Positions 45,100 to 54,442 of a stretch of 64,000 nucleotides of DNA are shown here, piece by piece (position 1 is the first letter of the stretch; each line of letters starts with the position of its first letter). Origin of the DNA: Winogradskyella undariae (GTDB taxonomy: Bacteria > Bacteroidota > Bacteroidia > Flavobacteriales > Flavobacteriaceae); NCBI RefSeq assembly GCF_013285155.1, contig NZ_JABTEL010000014.1:29834-93833 (forward strand), read 5' to 3'. The notes under the pieces were generated by a model that saw only the letters and a program-made list of their open reading frames with translations, had not been told where the DNA came from and did not search any database. A program made the translations under genes and the position numbers.

Positions 45100-45558
45100 T
45101 TAATCATCCTTATCCTTTTTCCTTTTTCTTTTTTCTTTTACAACTTCTTTTTCATCAAAACCACCCTTTATCATTTCCATTAATTTGGTCATATCATTTT
45201 CAGAAATAAGTTCTTGTAATTCTACGAAATGAGTATCATCTAATTCTTTTACCGCAGCTTTTCTGTCAATAGAATGCTCAAATTGTATTTTAAAAAGAGC
45301 CATTTTTTCCTCAAAATAGCTGTTTATATTTTGTTTAATAATATGTTTTTGAAAATCATCTGCTTCTAAGGTTGATAAGAAATTATCAATATATTCCTCT
45401 TTGCGTTCTTCCATTTCTCGTTCTCTCTTAGCTATTTCTTTATCTGTAGGTTCATTATTTGTTTGAGGAACACCACCCATGCTACTTCGACGACTTCGTT
45501 GCGCTTGAATATTTAAAGTTAAAAAGAGTGTAAAAAGGATTAAGATTATTTTTTTCAT
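45100..45558 (-). CDS. secreted helical hypothetical protein
   Basis: A 152-residue protein with a signal peptide (MKKIILILFTLFLTLNIQA) and a mature chain almost wholly charged and helical (EIAKREREMEERKEEYIDNF; lysine-rich tail VKEKRKRKKDKDD). It contains FLSTLEADDFQKHIIKQNIN, which recalls the helical Spy/CpxP-like periplasmic chaperone pattern, but no LTxxQ motif is present, so the family is open. The gap to the ArsC-like gene is 10 bases and to the receptor gene 115 bases, so they may be co-transcribed. Confidence 0.7.
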   Translation of the reverse strand: MKKIILILFTLFLTLNIQAQRSRRSSMGGVPQTNNEPTDKEIAKREREMEERKEEYIDNFLSTLEADDFQKHIIKQNINSYFEEKMALFKIQFEHSIDRKAAVKELDDTHFVELQELISENDMTKLMEMIKGGFDEKEVVKEKRKRKKDKDD

Positions 45559-45568
45559 GATTGATGTG

Positions 45569-45910
45569 TTATATAATTTCTAATATAGATTCTGTAGGTC
45601 TGCCTATTACAGCTTTATCTCCATTGATCACTATTGGACGTTCTATAAGTTTTGGATTAAGCACCATGGCATCGATAATCTCTTTATCTAATAATGTTTT
45701 TCCTTTATAGTCAGATTTCCAAATCGCTTCGTTTTTTCGAACTAAATCTATTGGTTTTATCTCTAATTTAGAAATAATGACTTCTAATTCTTTAGCTGTT
45801 AATTTTTCATCAAGGTATTTAATAATTTTAAAATCTTTACCAGATTCTTCAATTAAAGCAAGTCCTTGTCTCGACTTAGAACATCTTGGGTTATGGTATA
45901 TTGTAATCAT
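45569..45910 (-). CDS. arsC: ArsC-family protein (glutaredoxin-type arsenate reductase)
   Basis: A 113-residue thioredoxin-fold protein. ITIYHNPRCSKSRQGLALIE carries the catalytic Cys of ArsC at position 9, and the RPIVINGDKAVIGRPTESI ending has the Arg (RP) and GRP of the family. Length matches glutaredoxin-dependent arsenate reductase (yfgD/arsC). No ars operon genes are beside it, so it may be a housekeeping member rather than a resistance gene. It starts 12 bases after the prfB stop and is probably transcribed with prfB. Confidence 0.88.
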   Translation of the reverse strand: MITIYHNPRCSKSRQGLALIEESGKDFKIIKYLDEKLTAKELEVIISKLEIKPIDLVRKNEAIWKSDYKGKTLLDKEIIDAMVLNPKLIERPIVINGDKAVIGRPTESILEII

Positions 45911-45922
45911 AATTTCTGTGTA

Positions 45923-47033
45923 TTATAATTTATCTAATGATTCTTCTTTCTGACCCATCATCATTAAATAGGCTTTTAGGAAGGGTTCGATATCTCCATC
46001 CATAACAGCATCTACATTTCCTGTTTCGTGAGCGGAACGTACATCTTTTACTAATTTATAAGGATGCATTACGTAATTTCTAATTTGACTTCCCCATTCA
46101 ATTTTCATTTTCCCTGCTTCAATATCGTCACGTTGTGCCATTTGTTTTTGTAGCTCAATTTCATACAATTGAGATTTTAACATTTGCATGGCTCTTGCTC
46201 TGTTATCTTGCTGAGAACGTGTCTCTGAACATTGAATTTGAATCCCAGAAGGTTTATGTTTTAATTGTACTTTAGTTTCCACTTTATTTACATTTTGTCC
46301 ACCAGCACCACTAGATCTTGCTGTCGTAATTTCAATATCAGCAGGATTGATGGCTATTTCGATAGAATCATCTACCAATGGGTAAACATAAACCGAAGCA
46401 AAACTTGTATGTCGTTTGGCATTACTATCAAAAGGAGAAATACGGACTAAGCGATGTACGCCATTTTCGCCTTTAAGCCAACCAAAAGCATAAGCACCTT
46501 CAATTTCTATGGTTACGGTTTTTATTCCGGCAACATCTCCGTCTTGTAAGTTAAGTTCCTTTACTTTAAAGCCACTTTTCTCAGCATACATTAGGTACAT
46601 ACGCATTAGCATACTTGCCCAATCACAAGATTCTGTCCCACCTGCGCCAGCTGTAATTTGAAGCACGGCACTTAAGCTGTCTCCTTCTTCTGAAAGCATG
46701 TTTTTGAACTCTAATTTTTCAATTGCATTTACAGTCAATTCAAAATTAGTTTCAACATTTTCCATTGAAGCTTCATCCTCTTTGTAAAATTCGTAAATAA
46801 CTTCTAAATCTTCAAAAAGAGATTTTGCAGCTTTAAAATCTATAACCCAACTTTTTTTCTCACGAATGGATTTCATAACCAATTCTGCGGCTTTGGAATC
46901 ATTCCAAAAATTAGGGTCAAAAGTTTGTTCTTCTTCGTTGGCAATTTCTACAAGCTTGGCATCTAAGTCAAAGATACTGCCTAAGTACGTCTAGACGGGA
47001 ATTAAGATCTTTTATTTGATCTGAAGTAATCAT
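45923..47033 (-). CDS. prfB: peptide chain release factor 2, with +1 programmed frameshift
   Basis: RF2 of 369 residues, read in two frames. Frame 0 starts at the ATG at 47033 ([20 protein letters not shown]) and hits TGA at 46970-46968. A +1 shift on CTT continues with [20 protein letters not shown] and on to the stop at 45923. Marks of RF2 are the stop-codon tripeptide SPF in [13 protein letters not shown] and GGQ in [13 protein letters not shown]. It recognises UGA and UAA and triggers peptide release on the ribosome. The frameshift forms an autoregulatory loop (low RF2 slows UGA reading, which raises the shift). Downstream lie the arsC-like and small secreted genes, 12 and about 350 bases away. 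Confidence 0.95.
46967..46973 (-). other. programmed +1 frameshift site of prfB
   Basis: On the minus strand the site is CTTTGAC: CTT slips so that TGA is bypassed and GAC is read. Upstream AGGCAGTAT stands where the Shine-Dalgarno-like AGGGGGTAT occurs in E. coli; only the AGG is kept here. Confidence 0.93.
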
Positions 47034-47051
47034 AAATATATGTATTTTCTA

Positions 47052-47059
47052 CAAATATA
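47052..47059 (-). promoter_or_regulatory. -7 promoter box of prfB
   Basis: TATATTTG on the minus strand matches the Bacteroidetes TAnnTTTG consensus exactly and lies 19 bases before the prfB ATG. A clear -33 TTG at the usual distance is not seen. Confidence 0.55.
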
Positions 47060-47138
47060 AGATGTGAAGTTAAAGTGCCATAATTTTGAATCGGTTTTTT
47101 GAAAAATCCGTAATTTTAGCATCTAAATTTTCCATGAA

Positions 47139-48155
47139 ATGATAATAGATTTAAGAAGCGATACCGTAACAAAACCTTCTAAAGGGATGTTAGATGCTAT
47201 GATGTCTGCACAAGTAGGTGATGATGTTTTTAGAGAAGATGCTACGATGAATGTCTTAGAAGAACGCTTAGCTAAAATGTTTGGAAAAGAAAAAGCTTTA
47301 TTTTTTCCTTCTGGAAGTATGGCTAATCAGGTGGCTATAAAACTTCATACCAATCCTGGGGAACAAGTTATTTGCGATAAATATGCACATATATATAATT
47401 ATGAAGTAGGAGGTGTGGCTTTTCATAGTGGTGCATCTTGTAAACTTTTAGATGGAAACCGTGGTATGTTTACTGCAGAACAAGTGAAAGAAGCGATTAG
47501 TCCTTCAGAATATTATTACAGTCAAACCAGTTTAGTTGAAGTTGAAAACACAACGAATAAAGGTGGTGGTGCTTGTTGGAATTTTGCAGAAATTGAAAAA
47601 ATAAAAGCAGTTTGTAAAACCAATGATTTAGGTTTTCATTTAGATGGTGCACGTTTATGGAATGCTATGGTTGCTAAAAATGAATCCACAATGCAGTATG
47701 GAAATGCTTTTGATACTATTTCTGTTTGTTTAAGTAAAGGATTAGGTTGCCCTGTCGGTTCTGTTTTAGTCGGAGGTGAAGAGGTTATGAAAAAATCACT
47801 CAGCTTAAGAAAACTTTTTGGAGGTAATATGCGACAAGTTGGGTATTTGGCAGCGGCAGGTTTGTATGCTTTAGATCATAATGTAGAGCGTTTGGCTGAT
47901 GATCATAGAAAAGCAAAAGAAATAGGAAGGGAGTTATCTCGATTATCTTTTATTAAAAAAGTAGAACCTATAGAAACCAACATCATCATTTTTGAATTAA
48001 ACGATGATGTTGATGAATCTCATTTTTTAAAGCAACTTCTTGAAAAAAACATACATATTATAGGTATGGGTAGCAACAAATTGCGAATGGTTACACATTT
48101 GGATTATACAGACCAAATGCATGATAAGCTTTTAAGTGAATTAAAAACTATTTAA
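47139..48155 (+). CDS. threonine aldolase family (GntG-like PLP aldolase)
   Basis: A 338-residue PLP enzyme of aminotransferase fold type [22 protein letters not shown] is the threonine aldolase signature. [19 protein letters not shown] holds the PLP-stacking region, [11 protein letters not shown] the Asp-Gly and the PLP Lys is K200 in [16 protein letters not shown]. It should cleave L-threonine/allo-threonine to glycine and acetaldehyde. The 3' end overlaps the ybaB gene (opposite strand) by 8 bases. A -7-type TAATTTTG is at 47081-47088. Confidence 0.93.
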   Translation: MIIDLRSDTVTKPSKGMLDAMMSAQVGDDVFREDATMNVLEERLAKMFGKEKALFFPSGSMANQVAIKLHTNPGEQVICDKYAHIYNYEVGGVAFHSGASCKLLDGNRGMFTAEQVKEAISPSEYYYSQTSLVEVENTTNKGGGACWNFAEIEKIKAVCKTNDLGFHLDGARLWNAMVAKNESTMQYGNAFDTISVCLSKGLGCPVGSVLVGGEEVMKKSLSLRKLFGGNMRQVGYLAAAGLYALDHNVERLADDHRKAKEIGRELSRLSFIKKVEPIETNIIIFELNDDVDESHFLKQLLEKNIHIIGMGSNKLRMVTHLDYTDQMHDKLLSELKTI

Positions 48156-48471
48156 ACATATCCATACCAGGAATATTTGGCATGCCTTCTTTAGCTACAG
48201 CAGCAACTTCTGTTTCGTGTACATTAGTTGCTTTTTCAATAGCCTTATTAAGGGCAAGAATTAAATAATCTTCAAGCATATCTTTGTCTTGAAGTAACTC
48301 ATCAGCGATGCTAATAGATTTAATAGTTCTATTTGCTGTAATTGTTACTTTTAGTTTATCGTCATTGCTAGCTTCGTCAATTAAAACGGTATGTAAACGT
48401 TCTTTAGTTTCTTCAACTTTTTTCTGAGCTTCTTTCAATTTGCCCATCATTCCCATCATATCTCCAAACAT
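48148..48471 (-). CDS. ybaB: YbaB/EbfC nucleoid-associated protein
   Basis: A 107-residue protein with the YbaB pattern: N-terminal [20 protein letters not shown] (Met/Gly/Lys-rich helix), a middle beta stretch [20 protein letters not shown], and helices [17 protein letters not shown]. It binds DNA as a dimer and often lies in the dnaX-ybaB-recR cluster, but here it is alone and tail to tail with the aldolase gene. Length is typical. Confidence 0.9.
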   Translation of the reverse strand: MFGDMMGMMGKLKEAQKKVEETKERLHTVLIDEASNDDKLKVTITANRTIKSISIADELLQDKDMLEDYLILALNKAIEKATNVHETEVAAVAKEGMPNIPGMDMFK

Positions 48472-48546
48472 AATCTTGTCTTTTAAATTTATTAAGGTGC
48501 AAAATTACTAAATTGCGCCTCTTTTTAGACCAAATATTCATAACAA

Positions 48547-50610
48547 ATGATAAAAAATTCGGATATAAATCCACCTGTAGCCAAAAAAATAGCACATCAA
48601 TTAGAAAAACATGATGATGTACGTATTGATAATTATTTTTGGATGAAAGACAGGGAACACCCTGAAGTTATTGATTACCTTAATGCAGAAAATGAGTATT
48701 GCGATACCCAAATGGCACATACTAAAGACTTTCAGAATGATTTATTTGAAGAAATGAAAGCCAGAATAAAGGAAGATGATTCTTCAGTTCCTTATAAATA
48801 TAATGGGTATTGGTACATTACTAAATTCGAAAAAGGTAAAGATTATCCTATTTACACACGTAAAAAAGAAAATCTAGATCATCCTGAAGAATTGTTATTT
48901 GACTGTAATAAAATGGCAGAAGGAGAAAGCTATTTTAAATTATCTGGTATAAGTATCAGTCCAGATAATAAATTGGTTTCTTATGGTATTGATAATACAG
49001 GAAGAAGAAATTACACCGTATATATTAAGAATTTAGAAACTGATGAAGTTGCTTCAGACCGTGTTTTAAACACCACAGGTTCTTCAAGTTGGGCAAACGA
49101 TAATGAAACTTTATTTTATACTAAAAAAGATGAAGTAACGCTTAGAGCATTTCAAATTTATAAACACCGATTAGGAGATAATACAGAAGATGAACTTGTA
49201 TTTGAAGAAGGTGATGATACATTTGGAGCTGCTGTTTATAAGTCAAAATCTAGGAAATATATCATTATTGCATGTTACAGTACGTTAACTAATGAATATC
49301 ATATTTTAGATGCTAATAATCCTGAAGGAAAATTTAAAGTATTTCAACCTAGAGTTAGAGGATTAGAATATAGCATTTCGCATTATGATGATCATTTCTA
49401 CATTATGACGAATTTAGATAAGGCAACGAACTTTAAACTCATGAAGACTTCAGAAGATAAAACTGAAGTTGAAAACTGGACAGAAGTTATAGCACACCGA
49501 GTAGATGTTTTATTAGAGGATATTGATATTTTTAAAGATTATTTAGTAATTGGTGAGCGTAAAAATGGTTTAAACGAAATCAGAATTATGCGTTGGGATG
49601 GAAGTGAAGATTATTACTTACCCTTCGATAATGAAACTTATACGGCGTACACAGGGACAAATGTAGAGTTTAATACAGAAATATTACGTTATGGCTATAA
49701 TTCAATGACAACACCATCGTCTGTTATTGAATTTAACATGAGAACTAAGGAGAAAACGATCTTAAAAGAACAAGAAGTTTTAGGAGGTACTTTTGATAAA
49801 GATAATTATACTTCAGAACGAATATGGGCAACTGCAGAAGATGGTACAAAAATACCAATGTCTGTAGTTTATAAAAAAGGAATTAAAAAAGATGGTAAAA
49901 ATCCATTATTACAATACGCTTACGGAAGTTACGGAGCTACAATAGATCCTTATTTTTCAACGGTGAGATTGAGTTTATTAGATCGCGGATTCATTTACGT
50001 CATTACACATATTAGAGGTGGAGAATATTTAGGACGTGATTGGTATGAGGATGGAAAGTTACTGACTAAGAAAAATACGTTTGCAGATTTTATAGCTTGT
50101 TCTATTCATTTAATTAAAGAGCGTTACACGTCGTCCCAACATTTATATGCTATGGGTGGAAGCGCAGGGGGGTTATTAATGGGCGCCATTGTTAACGATG
50201 CACCTGAATTGTATAATGGTGTTATCGCAGCAGTACCTTTTGTGGATGTCATTACAACAATGTTAGATGATTCAATTCCTTTAACAACAGGAGAGTATGA
50301 CGAATGGGGAAATCCCAACGATGCTTTATATTATAATTATATAAAATCGTATTCGCCTTACGATAATGTGGAAGCTAAAGCGTATCCTAATATGTTAATT
50401 ACAACCGGACTTCACGATTCGCAAGTGCAATACTGGGAACCTGCGAAATGGGTTGCAAAACTTAGAGATGTGAAAACTGATGGTAATAAACTATATTTAA
50501 AAACGAATATGGATGCTGGTCATGGTGGTGCTTCAGGTCGTTTTGAAAGTTTAAAAGAAGACGCAGAAGAATTCGCCTTTTTACTGGACTTAGAAGGGAT
50601 CAAAAACTAG
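48547..50610 (+). CDS. ptrB: oligopeptidase B-type prolyl oligopeptidase (S9)
   Basis: A 687-residue S9 serine peptidase. Residues 20-410 form the beta-propeller (DNYFWMKDREHPEVIDYLNA at the N-terminus is typical of protease II). The alpha/beta-hydrolase end has S539 in YAMGGSAGGLLMG, D624 in TTGLHDSQVQYWEP and H659 in DAGHGGASGR. The GGEYLGRDWYEDGKLLTKKN stretch is that of oligopeptidase B (cleavage after Arg/Lys). There is no signal peptide, so it is cytoplasmic. Single gene. Confidence 0.94.
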   Translation: MIKNSDINPPVAKKIAHQLEKHDDVRIDNYFWMKDREHPEVIDYLNAENEYCDTQMAHTKDFQNDLFEEMKARIKEDDSSVPYKYNGYWYITKFEKGKDYPIYTRKKENLDHPEELLFDCNKMAEGESYFKLSGISISPDNKLVSYGIDNTGRRNYTVYIKNLETDEVASDRVLNTTGSSSWANDNETLFYTKKDEVTLRAFQIYKHRLGDNTEDELVFEEGDDTFGAAVYKSKSRKYIIIACYSTLTNEYHILDANNPEGKFKVFQPRVRGLEYSISHYDDHFYIMTNLDKATNFKLMKTSEDKTEVENWTEVIAHRVDVLLEDIDIFKDYLVIGERKNGLNEIRIMRWDGSEDYYLPFDNETYTAYTGTNVEFNTEILRYGYNSMTTPSSVIEFNMRTKEKTILKEQEVLGGTFDKDNYTSERIWATAEDGTKIPMSVVYKKGIKKDGKNPLLQYAYGSYGATIDPYFSTVRLSLLDRGFIYVITHIRGGEYLGRDWYEDGKLLTKKNTFADFIACSIHLIKERYTSSQHLYAMGGSAGGLLMGAIVNDAPELYNGVIAAVPFVDVITTMLDDSIPLTTGEYDEWGNPNDALYYNYIKSYSPYDNVEAKAYPNMLITTGLHDSQVQYWEPAKWVAKLRDVKTDGNKLYLKTNMDAGHGGASGRFESLKEDAEEFAFLLDLEGIKN

Positions 50611-50676
50611 TTTTAAATAAAAAATGTTACTTTTGACAGATTTTAGGTGTCTAATTGATACTGAAAAATAGTTTAT

Positions 50677-51714
50677 ATGAAGCAAAATAAAAATGTATTT
50701 GATAATGTCCTTCAACTTGTAGGAAATACACCACTTGTCAAATTAAATAGAATGGCTGCTAACTTTAATGGAGAATTTTACGCAAAAGTAGAAGCTTTCA
50801 ACCCAGGTCATTCTTCAAAAGATAGAATTGCATTACATATAATAAACGAAGCAGAACGTCAAGGTATATTATCACCAGGAGATACGATTATAGAAACAAC
50901 CTCTGGTAATACAGGTTTCAGTATTGCTATGGTAAGTATCATCAAAGGATATAAATGTATTTTGGCTGTAAGCTCTAAATCTTCACCAGATAAAATAGAC
51001 ATGTTAAAGTCTATGGGAGCAAAAGTTTACGTTTGTCCTGCACATGTTAAAGCAGATGATCCTCGTTCTTATTATGAGGTTGCTAAACGTTTACATGAAG
51101 AAACTGAAGGATCTATATACATTAATCAATACTTTAATAAATTAAATATTGATGCACATTATAAAACTACAGGTCCTGAAATTTGGGAGCAAACTGAAGG
51201 TGAAATTACACATTTAGTCGCTTGTAGTGGAACAGGAGGTACTATTTCTGGAATCTCTAAATATTTAAAAGAACAGAATGCAGATGTCAAAGTTATAGGT
51301 GTTGATGCTTATGGTTCTGTACTTAAAAAGTATCATGAGACTAGAGAATTTGATGATAAGGAAATTTATCCCTACCGAATTGAAGGTTTAGGTAAAAACC
51401 TTATTCCTGCAGCAACAGACTTCGATTTAATAGACAAGTTTGTTAAGGTTACTGATGAAGAGAGCGCACATACAGCAAGAGAGATTTCTAATACAGAAGG
51501 TCTTTTTGTTGGTTATACTAGTGGAGCAGCAATGCAAGCACTAAAACAACTTAATGAAGCAGGTGAATTTAAGCCTACAGATAAGGTTGTTGTGATTTTT
51601 CCGGATCATGGGTCACGATATATGAGTAAAATATATAGTGATAAGTGGATGGAAGATCAAGGTTTTTTTGATACTAAGAATGAAGTTCAGTCTGTTGTCG
51701 ATTACGTAAAATAG
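50677..51714 (+). CDS. PLP-dependent cysteine-synthase-like enzyme (candidate cysteate synthase)
   Basis: A 345-residue fold type II PLP enzyme of the cysteine synthase / cystathionine beta-synthase group. The PLP Lys is K48 ([13 protein letters not shown]), the phosphate loop is [12 protein letters not shown] (GTGGT), and the substrate loop [15 protein letters not shown] is TSGNTG. It lacks the CBS C-terminal domain. The active-site text differs from plain CysK, e.g. HSSKDR instead of GSVKDR. Next to an alpha-oxoamine synthase (51960), it fits the CapA role of making L-cysteate from O-phosphoserine and sulfite; ordinary cystathionine beta-synthase is the alternative. A -7 box TACTTTTG lies at 50628-50635. 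Confidence 0.8.
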   Translation: MKQNKNVFDNVLQLVGNTPLVKLNRMAANFNGEFYAKVEAFNPGHSSKDRIALHIINEAERQGILSPGDTIIETTSGNTGFSIAMVSIIKGYKCILAVSSKSSPDKIDMLKSMGAKVYVCPAHVKADDPRSYYEVAKRLHEETEGSIYINQYFNKLNIDAHYKTTGPEIWEQTEGEITHLVACSGTGGTISGISKYLKEQNADVKVIGVDAYGSVLKKYHETREFDDKEIYPYRIEGLGKNLIPAATDFDLIDKFVKVTDEESAHTAREISNTEGLFVGYTSGAAMQALKQLNEAGEFKPTDKVVVIFPDHGSRYMSKIYSDKWMEDQGFFDTKNEVQSVVDYVK

Positions 51715-51736
51715 GTCTGACTTTAAAATAGATATA

Positions 51737-51769
51737 CCCATTGCAATGGTTGTAATGGGGCTTTTTTTG
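51737..51769 (+). terminator. intrinsic terminator after the cysteine-synthase-like gene
   Basis: CCCATTGCAA and TTGTAATGGG form a stem with one G-U pair and a TGG loop, followed by GCTTTTTTT. The gene at 51960 therefore has its own promoter (-7 box TAATTTTG at 51858-51865). Confidence 0.85.
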
Positions 51770-51959
51770 CAGAATAATTAAAATAGTTATTATGAACATC
51801 GGTTTATAACTTGTGAATACTTCACTAAATAAATTATGCATTCATAATATTATTAACTAATTTTGCACGCACTAACTAGATTAAATTAATAGCAATTAAT
51901 AGTTCAGTTTATGTTTTTAAAACATAGAATTAACCATTAATAGTAAAGAATACGCATGC

Positions 51960-53219
51960 ATGAAGGATTTATTTGAAAAGATTTATAGAGATAAAGGACC
52001 TCTAGGTAAATGGGCTGCCCAAGCAGAAGGTTATTTTGTATTTCCAAAACTTGAAGGTCACATTTCTAATAGAATGAAATTTCAAGGTAAAGATGTAATC
52101 ACTTGGAGTATTAATGATTATTTAGGTTTGGCTAATAATCCAGAGGTAAGAAAAGTAGATGCGGAAGCAGCTGCAGCTTACGGTTCTGCTTACCCAATGG
52201 GAGCCAGAATGATGTCTGGCCATACAGATTTACACGAAAAATTACAGGAAGAACTTGCCGCTTTTGTTAATAAAGAAGCAGCTTACTTATTAAATTTTGG
52301 TTACCAAGGAATGGTTTCTACGATTGATGCCTTAGTTTCTAAAGATGATGTTATTGTATATGACGTAGATGCACATGCTTGTATTATCGATGGTGTGCGT
52401 TTACACATGGGGAAACGTTTTACTTACAAACATAACGATGTAGCAAGTTTAGAAAAGAATCTTGAGCGAGCTACAAAAATGGCTGAACATACTGGAGGTG
52501 GAATCTTAGTGATTTCTGAAGGTGTTTTTGGAATGCGTGGTGAGCAAGGTCGTTTAAAAGAAATTGTTGCCCTTAAAGAAAAATTCCAATTTAGACTATT
52601 TGTAGATGATGCTCACGGATTTGGTACATTAGGTGCAACAGGTGCTGGTACTGGTGAAGAGCAAGGTGTACAAGATGATATCGATGTGTATTTTGCAACT
52701 TTTGCTAAATCAATGGCAAGCACAGGTGCATTTATTGCTGCAGATAAAGAAATTATCGATTACTTAAAATATAACTTACGTTCTCAAATGTTCGCTAAGT
52801 CCTTACAAATGCAACTTGTTGTAGGAGCATTAAAACGTTTGGATATGTTGCGTACAATGCCAGAATTAAAGAATAATCTTTGGACGATTGTAAATGCATT
52901 ACAATCAGGTTTAAAAGAAAGAGGTTTTGATATCGGAACAACACAAAGTTGTGTAACTCCTGTGTATTTAAAAGGAAGTATTCCTGAAGCCATGGCTTTA
53001 GTGAGAGACTTACGTGAAAACTACGGAATTTTCTGTTCTATTGTTGTATATCCAGTAATACCAAAAGGATTAATTTTATTAAGAATGATTCCTACTGCTA
53101 CGCATACTTTAGTAGATGTAAAAGAAACTTTAGATGCATTTGATGCTATTAGAGAACGTTTAGAAAACGGTACTTATAAAAGAATGTCTGCAGCTTTAAT
53201 TGCTGCAATGGGAGAGTAA
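51960..53219 (+). CDS. alpha-oxoamine synthase (serine palmitoyltransferase / cysteate acyltransferase-like)
   Basis: A 419-residue PLP enzyme of the alpha-oxoamine synthase family. PLP Lys K250 lies in FATFAKSMASTGAF; D216/H219 are in FVDDAHGFGTLG; the substrate Ser/His region is GSAYPMGARMMSGHTDLHEK. Typical serine palmitoyltransferases have DEAHS and TKSFGA at these places; the DDAHGFG/AKSMAS version is different. Members join an acyl-CoA to serine (sphingolipids) or cysteate (sulfonolipids, capnine). The neighbouring cysteate-synthase-like gene favours the latter; neither is proven. It starts with ATG at 51960, after a 245-base leader. Confidence 0.85.
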   Translation: MKDLFEKIYRDKGPLGKWAAQAEGYFVFPKLEGHISNRMKFQGKDVITWSINDYLGLANNPEVRKVDAEAAAAYGSAYPMGARMMSGHTDLHEKLQEELAAFVNKEAAYLLNFGYQGMVSTIDALVSKDDVIVYDVDAHACIIDGVRLHMGKRFTYKHNDVASLEKNLERATKMAEHTGGGILVISEGVFGMRGEQGRLKEIVALKEKFQFRLFVDDAHGFGTLGATGAGTGEEQGVQDDIDVYFATFAKSMASTGAFIAADKEIIDYLKYNLRSQMFAKSLQMQLVVGALKRLDMLRTMPELKNNLWTIVNALQSGLKERGFDIGTTQSCVTPVYLKGSIPEAMALVRDLRENYGIFCSIVVYPVIPKGLILLRMIPTATHTLVDVKETLDAFDAIRERLENGTYKRMSAALIAAMGE

Positions 53220-53238
53220 TTATAACTTATACCACATA

Positions 53239-53277
53239 AAAAAACGGTCAATACATTATTTGTATTGACCGTTTTTT
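53239..53277. terminator. bidirectional terminator between convergent genes
   Basis: AAAAAACGGTCAATACA and TGTATTGACCGTTTTTT form a perfect 17-base stem with a TTATT loop, with A and T tracts on both sides. Confidence 0.95.
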
Positions 53278-53302
53278 ATTTAAATAAAACATTTAGAAAA
53301 GA

Positions 53303-54421
53303 TTATAATTCTTTTCTAAATGTTTTTCTTCTAGCATAAACTTTAGGATCAAAGTGTTTCCATATTTGTTTTATGGCGTGATTATCTTCTAGCTCTGGTG
53401 TTCTATAACACATCTCAATACCTTTTTCTTTAAAGGTTTCGTAATACTCATTAAAGATTACGGCGTGTACACCTTTGTTTTGGTAATCGGGATGAATTCC
53501 TATAAGGTAGAAAATAACTTCTTTACTATGTTTTTTTGCTTTCAGTATGTGTGTAAAACCAAAAGGAAATAATTTACCGTTAGCCTTTTGTAAAGCGTTA
53601 GCAAATCTAGGCATTACTACAGCAAAACCAACAAGGTTGTCATTATCATCAACTACAAATTTTATATATTCAGGATTGATAAAACTGATAAATTTCTCTT
53701 TAAAATATTCTTTTTGAATGTCTGTTATTTCAACAAAAGAAGATAGGGATGCGTAACTTTCATTAAACAAATCGAACATACGATCTACATAAGGCATAAC
53801 TTCTTCAGTTTTAGTCAACTTTAGAGCCTTTAGCTTATAACGTCGTTTTATAAGTTCTTGTGCTTTTTTAAAGAATTCTGGTTTTACATTTTTAAATGGA
53901 AATTTACTTTCTGAGTATCCTTTTTCAATTTTAAAACCATGACCTTCATAATGATTTACATAATAAGGATGATTATACCATGTAACCATTGTAGCTATAT
54001 GATCAAAACCTTCTGTCATAACTCCAACTTTATCTAAGTTAGAAAAGCCAACAGGTCCTTCTACATATTCTAATTTATGCTCTTTACCTATATTTTCTAC
54101 AGTTTCTAATAAAGCTTTACTAACGCTTAAGTCGTCAATAAAATCAAACCAACCAAAACGCATTTTTTTGATGTTTTGTTTATCAACCTCTAGCCAATTA
54201 ATAATAGCTGTAATTCGGCCTACTATTTCACCTGATTTATAGGCTAAGAAAAAGCGGGCTTCTGCATCATTAAAAATGGGGTTTTTGTCTTTGTTAAAAG
54301 TTTCTAGCTCTTGTTTAATAATTGGAGGAACCCAATATTTAGAGTCTTTATATAATTTAAAAGGAAATTTGACAAATGCCTTTAATTCCTTTTTAGATTT
54401 TGCTTCTTTTATTGTTATCAT
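53303..54421 (-). CDS. GNAT-like acyltransferase domain protein
   Basis: A 372-residue protein with two GNAT-type halves. Residues 1-160 (TIKEAKSKKELKAFVKFPF, FFLAYKSGEIVGRITAIIN) hold one fold, and 260-340 carry a clearer acetyl-CoA site motif (FYLIGIHPDYQNKGVHAVIF with Gln-Asn-Lys-Gly). The type is common in Bacteroidetes as an uncharacterised 'GTP cyclohydrolase/N-acetyltransferase'-labelled protein. It faces the alpha-oxoamine synthase gene tail to tail, which raises an N-acylation role in amino-lipid synthesis, but that is a guess. The outer-membrane protein gene lies 21 bases upstream and is probably co-transcribed. Confidence 0.8.
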   Translation of the reverse strand: MITIKEAKSKKELKAFVKFPFKLYKDSKYWVPPIIKQELETFNKDKNPIFNDAEARFFLAYKSGEIVGRITAIINWLEVDKQNIKKMRFGWFDFIDDLSVSKALLETVENIGKEHKLEYVEGPVGFSNLDKVGVMTEGFDHIATMVTWYNHPYYVNHYEGHGFKIEKGYSESKFPFKNVKPEFFKKAQELIKRRYKLKALKLTKTEEVMPYVDRMFDLFNESYASLSSFVEITDIQKEYFKEKFISFINPEYIKFVVDDNDNLVGFAVVMPRFANALQKANGKLFPFGFTHILKAKKHSKEVIFYLIGIHPDYQNKGVHAVIFNEYYETFKEKGIEMCYRTPELEDNHAIKQIWKHFDPKVYARRKTFRKEL

Positions 54422-54442
54422 GTACTTAAAGATGGCTATATA

